DNA from: an uncultured Bacilli bacterium
GTDB taxonomy: Bacteria > Bacillota_I > Bacilli_A > RF39 > UBA660
Length of the DNA stretch: 64,000 nucleotides
Direction of reading: 5' to 3'
NCBI GenBank assembly: GCA_947589735.1
Contig: CANQCR010000005.1
Span: forward strand, 1 to 64,000
The notes under the pieces are model-generated. The model was not told where the DNA came from and did not search any database. It was given only the letters and a program-made list of their open reading frames with translations. The position numbers were made by a program, and so were the translations under genes. Below, in pieces: positions 1 to 8,647 of this stretch. How positions within the stretch are numbered: the stretch's first letter is position 1; each line of letters starts with the position of its first letter.

Positions 1-540
1 AAATTTGCTAAGTTAAAAGAACTTGCTAAAAATACCATTGGTTACCATAATGATAATTCTGATTTACTAATTTCTACTTATGTTTCTCTTATTAACAACT
101 TTAATGATAAAATTGATCCAATTGATAAACAAATTTCAACAATTATCAAAGAACTAAATCCTAGAATGCTATCCATTCCTGGATTAGGTGAATTATCTGC
201 TGCTTCTATTTTATCTGAATATGGAGATATTTCTAATTTCTCTAGTCCAAATAAAATGTTAGCTTTTGCCGGCCTTGAACCTAGTATTATTGAATCTGGT
301 ACATTACAATCTAACGGCAAGATGGTTAAACATGGTTCTGGTCATCTTAGATATTCTATTATGAATACTGCAATGTCCATTTTAAGATATTCACCAACTT
401 TTTATGACTACTACCTTAAGAAACGTTCTGAAGGTAAATGTCATCGCGTTGCTTTATCTCATGTTTGTAAAAAACTTATTAGAGTTATTTACTCTCTTGA
501 GAAATACAACATGGATTTTGATCCGTCTTTATTGAAATAA
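1..540 (+). CDS. IS110-family transposase, C-terminal part (cut by window edge)
   Basis: The reading frame is open from base 1, so the gene starts upstream of the window and the tracked ATG at 166 is internal. About 179 codons are visible. The segment after MLSIPGLGELSAASI is the Transposase_20 (IS116/IS110/IS902) domain: a GIG-like helix-hairpin-helix, then FAGLEPSIIESG and a basic KHGSGHLR stretch. In this family the Ser of the xxSG motif acts with the N-terminal DEDD RuvC-like domain, which lies outside the window. IS110 enzymes recombine a circular intermediate guided by an element-encoded bridge RNA (established for the family). Intactness of the element cannot be judged. Confidence 0.9.
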   Translation, partial: KFAKLKELAKNTIGYHNDNSDLLISTYVSLINNFNDKIDPIDKQISTIIKELNPRMLSIPGLGELSAASILSEYGDISNFSSPNKMLAFAGLEPSIIESGTLQSNGKMVKHGSGHLRYSIMNTAMSILRYSPTFYDYYLKKRSEGKCHRVALSHVCKKLIRVIYSLEKYNMDFDPSLLK

Positions 541-560
541 TTGATTCCTCAATTTTTCAA

Positions 561-585
561 AATTTCACTTTTGTGAAATCTTTTT
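561..585 (+). terminator. Hairpin and T-run after the IS110 transposase
   Basis: A 7-bp stem (ATTTCAC / GTGAAAT) with a short T loop is followed by CTTTTT. It lies 20 bases past the transposase stop and fits an intrinsic terminator. The rest of the gap up to 742 should hold the right end of the element (for example near the CTTGACTTC at about 628), but I cannot place the end without a second copy. Confidence 0.6.
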
Positions 586-691
586 GGCGTGGGTTTCTTT
601 CCAATTTATAACTTTCTATCAAAAATCTCTTGACTTCTAATAGTTAGTCACCTTCTTTAATATCTTGTCTCGTTATTTTCTTTTTATACTT

Positions 692-718
692 TTAAAATAA
701 CGGATATTATGTTATAAT
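692..718 (+). promoter_or_regulatory. Probable promoter of ppaC
   Basis: A consensus TATAAT at 713-718 sits 25 bases before the ppaC start, with a GAGGTGATG ribosome site between. No good -35 hexamer is visible at 17 bases, so the call rests on the -10 box. Confidence 0.5.
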
Positions 719-742
719 TATTAAACTAAATGAGGTGATGAA

Positions 743-2368
743 ATGAAAGCAACATTTGTTTTTGGACACAAAAAACCCGATACGGATTCCGTTTGTAGCT
801 CAATTGCGCTCGCTTATTTAAAAAATCAGATGGGTGATAACGCTATTCCAAGAGTTATTGGTGAAATTAATAATGAAACAAAGTTTGTACTCGATTATTT
901 CAATGTTCCGGAACCTCATTATTTAAATGATGTTCGCTTACAAATAAAAGATTTAAACTATGGTAAAGGATTATATTGTAACGAAAATGTTTCTTTATAT
1001 TACATTATTGAATATTTAAAAGAAAATCATTTAAGTTCCATTCCGATTGTTGATGATCATCGTAAATATTTAGGTTTAGTTTCAATGAAAAATATTGCCA
1101 ATAGCCTAATCAGTTGGGATTATGATGTCCTAGATACTTCTTATGACAATATTATCAACACTTTAAATGGTGAAAGTATCCTTAAGTTTGATGATGAAAT
1201 AACTGATGGTTCTATTTTAGTAGCTTCATATCGCAGCACTACTTTTATCAAGAGTGTCGACATTGATGCGCATTCGGTTTTAATTGTTGGCGATAGACAT
1301 TCTATTATTGAGTTTGCTGTTAATAAAGGTGCAAAGTTAATCATTATTACCGGTAATAATCTTATTAAAGAAGAACACATTGAAATTGCAAGACGTAATC
1401 ACGTTAATATCATTAGAACGCCCCTTCGGACATTTAATGTCGTTAAAGTAATTGGTATGTGTAATTACGCTAAAACCTTACTTGAAAAAGAAAATGTATC
1501 TTATTTTAGCGAACTTGATTATGTTAGAGATTTTATTGATGAACATAATCGGTTACGCCATAAAGTATATCCTATTGTTAATCGTCATAATGATTGCCTT
1601 GGCGTTATTCAGCCATCCGATGTTAATAATAAAGTTCGAAAGAAAGTGTTCCTAGTTGATCATAATGAAAAAGAACAAAGTGTTGATGGCCTCGATGATG
1701 CAGAGATTGTTGGCATTGTTGATCATCATAAATTAGGAACCATCGGTACTTCACAACCAATTAACTTTCGAACGATGACGGTCGGTTGTACATCAACTAT
1801 TATTGCGCATTTATATAAGGAAAATCATATTGAAATACCAAAACACATCGCTGGGTTAATGTTATCAGCCATTGTCTCTGATACCTTATTATTTAAGTCG
1901 CCAACCACGAGTGATGAAGACATTAACACGGCTTACCGGTTAGCTAAAATAGCTAATATTGATATTCAAGAATACGCCTTAAAAATGTTTAAAGCCGGTT
2001 CTTCAATTAAAGGTAAAACAATGCAAGAAATATTATTTGCCGACTTTAAAGATTATAACGAGGGTGATTATAAACTTGGTATCGCACAAATTAATACCCT
2101 TAATATTGATGAAATTAAAGCTAGAGAAGATGAACTTATCGATGTTATTGAAAAAGAAGCTAGGTTACAAGACTTTGATATTTTAGCTTTCTTTATCACA
2201 GATATTATCAATGAAGCATCTTATTTATACTACTCTTTAAAAAGTAAAAATATCTTAGAAAAAGCTTTTCTTATTGATGAATTACATCAAGGTTATTATC
2301 TTGCTAATATTGTTTCCCGTAAGAAACAAATCTTACCTAATATTTTAAATATTATTGATGAAAAATAA
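743..2368 (+). CDS. ppaC: Family II manganese-dependent inorganic pyrophosphatase with CBS and DRTGG domains
   Basis: Hydrolyses pyrophosphate to phosphate in the cytoplasm. At 541 residues it is much longer than a plain family II enzyme (about 310), because a regulatory insert separates the DHH motifs. The N-terminus has GHKKPDTDS; residues about 70-120 and 245-295 look like CBS halves (HLSSIPIVDDHRKYLGLVS, VYPIVNRHNDCLGVI), with a DRTGG-like section between them; the DHH motif is IVGIVDHHKLG, followed by the DHHA2 region. CBS-type enzymes are inhibited or activated by adenine nucleotides (family knowledge). It is one of the few left-arm genes on the plus strand, against the replication-linked orientation. 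GAGGTGATG precedes the start. Confidence 0.95.
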   Translation: MKATFVFGHKKPDTDSVCSSIALAYLKNQMGDNAIPRVIGEINNETKFVLDYFNVPEPHYLNDVRLQIKDLNYGKGLYCNENVSLYYIIEYLKENHLSSIPIVDDHRKYLGLVSMKNIANSLISWDYDVLDTSYDNIINTLNGESILKFDDEITDGSILVASYRSTTFIKSVDIDAHSVLIVGDRHSIIEFAVNKGAKLIIITGNNLIKEEHIEIARRNHVNIIRTPLRTFNVVKVIGMCNYAKTLLEKENVSYFSELDYVRDFIDEHNRLRHKVYPIVNRHNDCLGVIQPSDVNNKVRKKVFLVDHNEKEQSVDGLDDAEIVGIVDHHKLGTIGTSQPINFRTMTVGCTSTIIAHLYKENHIEIPKHIAGLMLSAIVSDTLLFKSPTTSDEDINTAYRLAKIANIDIQEYALKMFKAGSSIKGKTMQEILFADFKDYNEGDYKLGIAQINTLNIDEIKAREDELIDVIEKEARLQDFDILAFFITDIINEASYLYYSLKSKNILEKAFLIDELHQGYYLANIVSRKKQILPNILNIIDEK

Positions 2369-2399
2369 AAGATATTCAAATAAGCTGAATATCTTTTTT
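2368..2399. terminator. Bidirectional terminator between ppaC and mfd
   Basis: GATATTCA and TGAATATC form a stem flanked by AAA on the left and TTTTTTT on the right, so it can end transcription from both convergent genes. Confidence 0.8.
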
Positions 2400-5300
2400 T
2401 ATTTTTTAAGAGAAGCTTTGATTATTGCTAATAGGTCTAGTAAATAATAAATATAGTGTTTATCAAGATTAATTGTATCTAAGGTAATAATAAGTTCCTT
2501 GTTTTTCATACCAAACCTAAATTTGCGTGTTAAACTACATACTTCCATAAACAATTTATCACCATCAATGTTATCAGATATCAAAACAGGTAGCGTAATG
2601 GCAATAAAGTTTTTCGTTTGATTAACTTTTTTGATACCTAAATCAGAAGCTAGATGTTCAAATAATTCTTCATGCATATAAATAATAACATCTTCACTTA
2701 AAGTGCCAAAGCGATCTTCTAATTCTTCTTTAACCTTTTGAAGCCTTTCTTTAGAATCAATTTGATTAATCTTTTGATGAATTTCAATTTTAAGGTCCGT
2801 GGCATCAACATAAGCATCATCAATACTTGTTGCTACTTCAACTAGAGGTTGTGTTTCATTTACCTCTTCTTCTTGATGAGGAATACCTTTTAGTTTATCA
2901 ACCTCTTCATTTAACATTTTAAGGAATAATTCTACACCGACAGTATCGATAAAGCCTGCTTGTTCACTACCTAAAATGTCTCCTGCACCTCTTATAGATA
3001 AATCACGCATAGCAATGGCAAAACCACTACCTAATTCCGTAAACTCTTTTATGACATTTAATCTTTTTGTTGCCACATCAGTTAAAGAACGGCCTTTTTT
3101 ATACATTAAATAGCAATAAGCGATTTTATCACTACGACCTACCCGGCCTCTTATTTGGTATAACTGTGATAATCCAAAACGATCAGCATCCATAATAATT
3201 AAGGTGTTAACGCTTGGTATATCAATACCTGTTTCAATAATGGTCGTACAAAGTAAGATGTCATATTCGCCATTTTGAAATTGCATCATAACATCTTCTA
3301 GGTCATTTTTATTCATCTGTCCATGCGCACAGACAATCTTAGTTTCAGGAACTAAAGCACTTATCTCCCTTGCTTTCGATTCCATATCTTCAATATGATT
3401 ATAAAGAATAAAAACTTGTCCCTTACGCGATAATTCCTTATAAATCGCATCCTTTATAACTTGTTTATTTTCTTCTAAAACATAAGTTTGAACAGGGTAA
3501 CGATTGTTTGGTGGTGTTTCAATTAAAGATAAACTACGCACTCCCGCAATCGACATTTGTAAGGTTCTAGGAATTGGGGTTGCACTTAAAGTTAAAACAT
3601 CAATATTGGCTTTATATTGTTTAATTTTTTCTTTATGTTTAACGCCAAAACGTTGTTCTTCATCAATGATAAGTAATCCTAAAGATTTAAACTTAACATC
3701 ATCACTTAATAAACGATGCGTTCCAATTAATAAATCAATTTTACCTTCACTTAAACGTTTAATAATATCTTTTTGTCTTTTAGGAGAAATAAAGCGATTA
3801 ATAACCTCAATTTCAACATCAAAGCCCTTAAAACGTTCAATAGCGTTATTATAGTGTTGCGTTGATAAAATGGTTGTAGGACATAAGAAAGCAACTTGTT
3901 TACCTGATAAAATAGCTTTGAAGATAGCTCTAAACGCCACTTCGGTCTTACCATAACCAACATCGCCGCATAAAAGACGGTCCATTGGGGTACTTTTTTC
4001 CATATCATGTTTTACTTCTTCAATTACTCTTAATTGATCTGGCGTTTCATCATAGATGAAGTTCTTTTCAAATTCCAGCTGAACATCATCATCTTTTAAG
4101 AAAGCAAACCCTTTGGTACTTTCTCTTAAGGCGTATAGTTTTAGTAAATCACCAGCAATGTTTTCGATTTTAGCGCGAACCCGCATCTTCGTTTTTTGCC
4201 ATTCCGTACCCCCTAATTTATTTAGTTTAGGAATAGCGCCATCGCTAGCAGAATATTTTGTTATTAATTCTAGTCTTTCAACGGGAATATAAAGCCGGTC
4301 TCCACCCTTATATTCTAATTGTAAATAGTCTTTTTTAAGGCCATTTTTCGTTAAGGTTTTAATCCCACAATAAATACCAATACCATGGACATTATGGACA
4401 ATATAATCGCCTATTTCTAATTTATTGATATCTCTTACTTTTGTACCAATCTTAAAATTAGTTTTATATACAGCATTAACACTTTTCTTATTAAATAATT
4501 CTTTCTCACTGACAACGACATATTTACCGATAATGTAGCCGGATGTAATATTTTTAATAATGACATTTATTTTATTATCGACAATGGCATCTTCATTAGT
4601 AAAAATAACCTCATCATCATCTAAATCATTCAATAATTTATTAACTTTATAACGACTAGATAAACAGATTATAACTGTATCATTATTTTTTAAATATGTC
4701 TTTAAACGAGCTTTAATATCATTACTAGTACCCGTAAAATTATCTAACTCTGATACTTTATAAGTATAACTATCTTCTTTAGATACTCCATTATCAAACG
4801 TCATTAAATAATAAATATTGGGATATTTTATGAGCTCTAATTCACTCATATAACGGGTATTTTTAGGTAATTCATTAGAAATGGTATATTCCATCATTTC
4901 ATTTGTTAAAAGCTCATATGAGGCTAGAATAGAGGTATAATCATTGATATATATATCCCCACCATCAATATAATCAGCAATGGTAACAGGGTCTAGATAT
5001 TTAACAATATCCCGGTGAGGAAGATCTTCACTAATAGCTTCATCTATAACAAACTCAGTATTAGGAACAATTGTTACTTCATCTAACTTTTTAATTGTTA
5101 ACTGGGTATCAACATTAAACTCTCTAATACTGTCGATGGTATCGCCCCAATATTCAATCCGCACGGGATTATTACAATTTAATGGAAAAACATCTATAAC
5201 AAAACCCCGAGCAGCCATTTCTCCAGTTTTATTAACAATATTTTCTTTTGTATAACCTAAATTATATAGTTTTTGAACTAGTTTTTCTTGATCATAATCA

Positions 5301-5686
5301 TTATTAACCTTTAAATTGATAATACTATCAAAATAATTCTTTTTAGGTGGAAGGAAACGTAAAAAGCCCATTAAATTAGTTACAATAATTTTTTTAGATT
5401 CTTGTAATTGATTTAAAGTTTCCAAACGAGTAATTTTAAGTTCTGGTGAGATAGCTAAAGCTTCACTAGTTAAAAAATCATCCATTGGAAATAATAAGAT
5501 ATCTTCCGTATAATTAGCTAGAATTTGATAGAAATGATTAGCTTCATATAAGGAGTTAGTAAGGAAAATAACGGATTTTGAAGACACGCAAAAACGATTA
5601 AAAACATAAAGAGCTTTTAATTCATCAGTTAAACCAATAATGGTATGAGCTTCATTATCTTTTAATAAATCCTTAAAAAATGACAT
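2399..5686 (-). CDS. mfd: Transcription-repair coupling factor (Mfd)
   Basis: ATP-driven translocase that removes RNA polymerase stalled at DNA lesions and recruits UvrA. At 1095 residues it is close to family length. Visible in order: an N-terminal UvrB-homology module, a CarD-like RNA polymerase interaction domain (YLQLEYKGGDRLYIPVERL), the Walker A motif GDVGYGKTEVA, the DEEQRFG helicase box, LSATPIPRTL, the motif VI region QIRGRVGR, and the C-terminal TRCF domain. AAGGAGG precedes the ATG. It follows pth as in B. subtilis and probably shares its transcript (30-base gap). Its UvrB partner is encoded at 50.1 kb. Confidence 0.97.
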   Translation of the reverse strand: MSFFKDLLKDNEAHTIIGLTDELKALYVFNRFCVSSKSVIFLTNSLYEANHFYQILANYTEDILLFPMDDFLTSEALAISPELKITRLETLNQLQESKKIIVTNLMGFLRFLPPKKNYFDSIINLKVNNDYDQEKLVQKLYNLGYTKENIVNKTGEMAARGFVIDVFPLNCNNPVRIEYWGDTIDSIREFNVDTQLTIKKLDEVTIVPNTEFVIDEAISEDLPHRDIVKYLDPVTIADYIDGGDIYINDYTSILASYELLTNEMMEYTISNELPKNTRYMSELELIKYPNIYYLMTFDNGVSKEDSYTYKVSELDNFTGTSNDIKARLKTYLKNNDTVIICLSSRYKVNKLLNDLDDDEVIFTNEDAIVDNKINVIIKNITSGYIIGKYVVVSEKELFNKKSVNAVYKTNFKIGTKVRDINKLEIGDYIVHNVHGIGIYCGIKTLTKNGLKKDYLQLEYKGGDRLYIPVERLELITKYSASDGAIPKLNKLGGTEWQKTKMRVRAKIENIAGDLLKLYALRESTKGFAFLKDDDVQLEFEKNFIYDETPDQLRVIEEVKHDMEKSTPMDRLLCGDVGYGKTEVAFRAIFKAILSGKQVAFLCPTTILSTQHYNNAIERFKGFDVEIEVINRFISPKRQKDIIKRLSEGKIDLLIGTHRLLSDDVKFKSLGLLIIDEEQRFGVKHKEKIKQYKANIDVLTLSATPIPRTLQMSIAGVRSLSLIETPPNNRYPVQTYVLEENKQVIKDAIYKELSRKGQVFILYNHIEDMESKAREISALVPETKIVCAHGQMNKNDLEDVMMQFQNGEYDILLCTTIIETGIDIPSVNTLIIMDADRFGLSQLYQIRGRVGRSDKIAYCYLMYKKGRSLTDVATKRLNVIKEFTELGSGFAIAMRDLSIRGAGDILGSEQAGFIDTVGVELFLKMLNEEVDKLKGIPHQEEEVNETQPLVEVATSIDDAYVDATDLKIEIHQKINQIDSKERLQKVKEELEDRFGTLSEDVIIYMHEELFEHLASDLGIKKVNQTKNFIAITLPVLISDNIDGDKLFMEVCSLTRKFRFGMKNKELIITLDTINLDKHYIYYLLDLLAIIKASLKK

Positions 5687-5715
5687 TGAATCCTCCTTAA
5701 AAAGCTATTATGGCA

Positions 5716-6276
5716 TCATTTTTTATTATATTTGTTCATTAAATTATCGAAAGTTAAAGTTTGATAATCTTTAAAGATAGGAACAACCTGGTCAAGCACG
5801 GTATCAAGTTTAGCTTGTTCCTCTAAACTAAATTTACCCAAAACATAGTCCTTGGTGTCAAGACCTTTATCATTAGATATACCGATTTTCATTCTTTTAT
5901 AGTTATTGGTATTTAGATTTAAAGCAATATTTTTAAGACCATTATGTCCACCAGTCCCACCTTGATAACGAAGGCGAAAAGTACCGATTGGAGTATCAAG
6001 ATCATCATGAATAATAAAGATATCATTGATATCAATCTTAAAAAAATTGACAAAATCTCGGATAACCTCACCAGATAAATTCATATATTTACCTGGTTTT
6101 AAAAGGATATATTTCTCTCCCTCATAGATAGCTTCAGCATAGCTGCCACTAAACTTTGTCTTATTAAATGTTACACCTAAATAGTTAGCTATTTTATCAA
6201 GAGCCATAAAGCCAACATTATGACGGGTATGTTCATATTCTTTTCCGGGATTACCCAATCCTACTATTAATCTCAT
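5716..6276 (-). CDS. pth: Peptidyl-tRNA hydrolase
   Basis: Releases tRNA from peptidyl-tRNAs that dropped off the ribosome. The N-terminus MRLIVGLGNPGKEYEHTRHNVG carries the family signature, with the catalytic His in TRHNVG; IIHDDLD and GGTGGHNGLK are also typical. I start it at the ATG at 6276 because AAGGAAAG lies about 8 bases upstream; the tracked start is a GTG overlapping the rsmI stop with no space for a ribosome site. It is 186 residues, usual for the family. Confidence 0.96.
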   Translation of the reverse strand: MRLIVGLGNPGKEYEHTRHNVGFMALDKIANYLGVTFNKTKFSGSYAEAIYEGEKYILLKPGKYMNLSGEVIRDFVNFFKIDINDIFIIHDDLDTPIGTFRLRYQGGTGGHNGLKNIALNLNTNNYKRMKIGISNDKGLDTKDYVLGKFSLEEQAKLDTVLDQVVPIFKDYQTLTFDNLMNKYNKK

Positions 6277-6281
6277 TATTA

Positions 6282-7127
6282 TCACTTTCCTTGATATTTA
6301 ATATATTCATCATATACTTCACTTTTTTTAAGATGCCGTTCTTTAGCAACTAATTTAATTGCATCTTTGCTATTATAGCCTTCATCTAAATATAAATTAA
6401 TGTGATCAATTAAAGACATCGTAAAAGTTTTAACCTCACTATTACCTTCTAAAACCACAACTAATTCCCCTTTAAAGGTGTAATTTGCTTTAATAATTTC
6501 TTCAATTGTTCCACGATAAACTTCTTCGTATTTTTTAGTTATTTCCCGGGAAATAGCTATTTTTCGATGTGGTCCAAAAACTTCCATAAAGTCCTTTAAT
6601 GTATCGTTGATACGATGGGGAGCTTCATAAAAAATAAGGGTTGCTTTTTCATCTTTTAAAGCTTCTAACTCCTTAAGACGAAGAGATGCCTTACTATTTA
6701 AGAAGCCATAAAACATAAAAGGTTTAGGATTAAGACCCGACATAATTAAAGCAGGAATTAAGGCATTAGCGCCTGGTAAGCCAACGACATTGTATCCTTC
6801 TTCTATAGCAAAACGAGCTAATTCGAATCCGGGATCACTTATAACAGGCGTTCCCCGGTCACTTACAAGACCGACATTAAGGCCATCACGTAAGTATTCT
6901 AATAATTTATCTTTATTAGTTACTTCGTTATGATCGTGATTAGATATCATTTTTTTAGAAATATCTAAATACTTTAAAAGTTTACCTGTTTCTCTTGTAT
7001 CTTCACAAAATAAAACATCAACTTCTTTTAATGTTTGAACACTCCGATAAGTCAAATCATCCATATTGCCAATCGGGGTGGGAATTAAATATAGTGTTGG
7101 TGTTTTATCATAACTTTTTTGCGACAT
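6282..7127 (-). CDS. rsmI: 16S rRNA (cytidine-1402-2'-O)-methyltransferase RsmI
   Basis: SAM-dependent methylase of the 30S decoding region (B. subtilis YabC/YraL type). The start LYLIPTPIGNMDDLTYRSV, VGLVSDRGTPVISDPG and GLPGANALIPAL are diagnostic for the tetrapyrrole-methylase fold. It is 281 residues, usual length. GAGGTGATTAA precedes the ATG. It sits between the TrmN6-like methylase and pth, and its stop is a few bases from the pth start, so co-transcription is likely. A perfect Noc-type palindrome lies inside its coding sequence (separate entry). Confidence 0.95.
   Translation of the reverse strand: MSQKSYDKTPTLYLIPTPIGNMDDLTYRSVQTLKEVDVLFCEDTRETGKLLKYLDISKKMISNHDHNEVTNKDKLLEYLRDGLNVGLVSDRGTPVISDPGFELARFAIEEGYNVVGLPGANALIPALIMSGLNPKPFMFYGFLNSKASLRLKELEALKDEKATLIFYEAPHRINDTLKDFMEVFGPHRKIAISREITKKYEEVYRGTIEEIIKANYTFKGELVVVLEGNSEVKTFTMSLIDHINLYLDEGYNSKDAIKLVAKERHLKKSEVYDEYIKYQGK
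6541..6554. promoter_or_regulatory. Perfect 14-bp Noc-binding-type palindrome inside rsmI
   Basis: ATTTCCCGGGAAAT matches the known B. subtilis Noc binding sequence at all 14 positions. A six-base C/G core is unlikely by chance in such AT-rich DNA. The window encodes a Noc homologue at 32.4 kb, which makes function plausible. It lies in the reading frame of rsmI, as many chromosomal Noc sites do. Confidence 0.7.
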
Positions 7128-7136
7128 TTAATCACC

Positions 7137-7862
7137 TCAATTATTTTCAAACATTTTTTTAATTTCATCGGTATATTCACCATTAGCTGTATGAGAATAT
7201 AATGGTGGATATATTTTAAGATCAGCCCGACCATTTTTACGTCCTTCAATCAAAAGAATATTAGCTTCAGAATCAGGATGTGGATAAACAAGGCGCATCC
7301 TTTTAGGTTCAATATTATTTTTCCGCATTAAAGTAATTATATCAATCAATCGATTAGGGCGATGAACTAGCGCAAGTGTGCCATTATTTGTAAGTAAATA
7401 TTTAGCAATCGTCATAATTTGTTCTAAAGTTAAAGCTTTTTCATGACGCGCTAAAGTCTTATAATCATTATCATTAACATTAGAGTCTTTTTGATACTTA
7501 AAAAAGGGCGGATTACACGTAATAAGATCAAAACTACAACTATCATACTTGCGGTAGACTTCATTAATATCGCCATTAATAAGCGTAATTTGCTTATCTA
7601 AATGATTCATTTTAACACTTTCACACCCTAAATCAAAAACATCTTTTTGAATTTCAACCCCGACGATATCAGCTTTTGTTTTTGTAGATAAAATAAGGGG
7701 TATCGGCGCATTACCACAACCGATATCCATTACCTTTTTAGTATCTTTAGTTAAACTTACAAAATTAGGAAGCAAGACTGAATCCAAAGAAAAATTAAAC
7801 ATATCTGTATCCTGAACGATATATAAGTCTTTATATCCTAATAAATAATTAGTTACTTTCAT
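7137..7862 (-). CDS. tRNA1(Val) A37 N6-methyltransferase-like protein (TrmN6/YabB family)
   Basis: SAM-dependent N6-adenine methylase fold: KVMDIGCGNAPIPLIL is the SAM-binding loop and ITCNPPFF is the NPPF/Y catalytic motif typical of N6-adenine methylases. The equivalent B. subtilis gene at this position is yabB. I choose the ATG at 7862 because AAGGACG lies 5-6 bases upstream; the tracked start is a TTG inside ricT. The start overlaps the end of ricT by 14 bases, indicating translational coupling. The exact tRNA substrate is inferred from the family. Confidence 0.88.
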   Translation of the reverse strand: MKVTNYLLGYKDLYIVQDTDMFNFSLDSVLLPNFVSLTKDTKKVMDIGCGNAPIPLILSTKTKADIVGVEIQKDVFDLGCESVKMNHLDKQITLINGDINEVYRKYDSCSFDLITCNPPFFKYQKDSNVNDNDYKTLARHEKALTLEQIMTIAKYLLTNNGTLALVHRPNRLIDIITLMRKNNIEPKRMRLVYPHPDSEANILLIEGRKNGRADLKIYPPLYSHTANGEYTDEIKKMFENN

Positions 7863-8646
7863 CTTCGTCCTTTTTAAACTCAACAATGCCTACATCAGGA
7901 ATATTTACTTTATAGGTTCTGGCTAAGACATCAACACTAATAACTTTGCCCTCACCTTTTTCGGTCTTAATTTTTTTATTCATTTGAGGCATACCTTTAC
8001 CACATTCTTTATAACATTCATTTTCATATTTTAAACAACATAATAAACGACCACAAATACCATTAATTTTCGATGGATTTAAAGCAATATTCTGGGTTTT
8101 AGCCATATTGATAGATATAGAATCAAAATCGTTCATAAACTTAGAACAGCATAATGGACAGCCACATTGACCATAGCCACCTGTCTCTTTAGCGCGATCC
8201 CTTACGCCAATTTGTCTTAATTCAATTCTTGTCTTATAAATATTAGCTAAATCTTTAGCTAAAGAACGAAAATCAATACGGTTATCGGCCATAAAACGGA
8301 AGAATAATTGACTCCGATTATGGGTAAATGATGCATCAATAATATACATATTTAAATTGTACTTTGAAGCTAATTCCCGAGCTTTAATAAGCGCCTTTCT
8401 AGCATCTTCAACATTCTTTTTATTTTTCTTTACGTCATCAGCCGTTGCCAGTCTTAAAATAGGATTTAATGGTGCGACTAAAGTATCTTCGCTAATTTCC
8501 CGAAGTTCCACCGCTACTGTTCCAAATTGTAAGCCTCGTTCGGTTTCAACAATGACATTATCACCTATTTTTAGACTTAAATCATTAGGTGAGAAATTAT
8601 ATACTTTACCTTTGTTTTTAAAGGTAATTCCTACTACTTTAAGCAT
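7849..8646 (-). CDS. ricT: RicT/YaaT-type PSP1 domain protein
   Basis: In B. subtilis RicT forms a complex with RicA and RicF that carries iron-sulfur clusters, stimulates RNase Y mRNA processing and affects the Spo0A phosphorelay and competence. The PSP1 domain is followed by a Cys-rich region (GGYGQCGCPLCCSKF and GRLLCCLKYENECY) that fits cluster binding. The start MLKVVGITF at 8646 has GAGGTG five bases upstream; the tracked GTG start is rejected. It begins directly after the holB stop. yabA, which follows in Bacillus, is missing here. RicA and RicF are not in the window. Confidence 0.93.
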   Translation of the reverse strand: MLKVVGITFKNKGKVYNFSPNDLSLKIGDNVIVETERGLQFGTVAVELREISEDTLVAPLNPILRLATADDVKKNKKNVEDARKALIKARELASKYNLNMYIIDASFTHNRSQLFFRFMADNRIDFRSLAKDLANIYKTRIELRQIGVRDRAKETGGYGQCGCPLCCSKFMNDFDSISINMAKTQNIALNPSKINGICGRLLCCLKYENECYKECGKGMPQMNKKIKTEKGEGKVISVDVLARTYKVNIPDVGIVEFKKDEDESN

Positions 8647-8647
8647 T

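Noticed and set aside
743-2368. ppaC as a polyphosphatase or GdpP-like gene
   Set aside because: The GHKKPDTDS and IVDHHKLG motifs with CBS/DRTGG insert and DHHA2 end define a family II pyrophosphatase, unlike the DHHA1 gene at 63.2 kb.
6800-6840. TTCGAATCC motif resembling a tRNA T-arm
   Set aside because: It lies in the rsmI coding frame (FELARFAIEE region) and no acceptor or anticodon stems can be formed around it.
8494-8510. ATTTCCCGAAGTT as another Noc site in ricT
   Set aside because: The right half does not match; too degenerate to call beside the perfect site at 6541.
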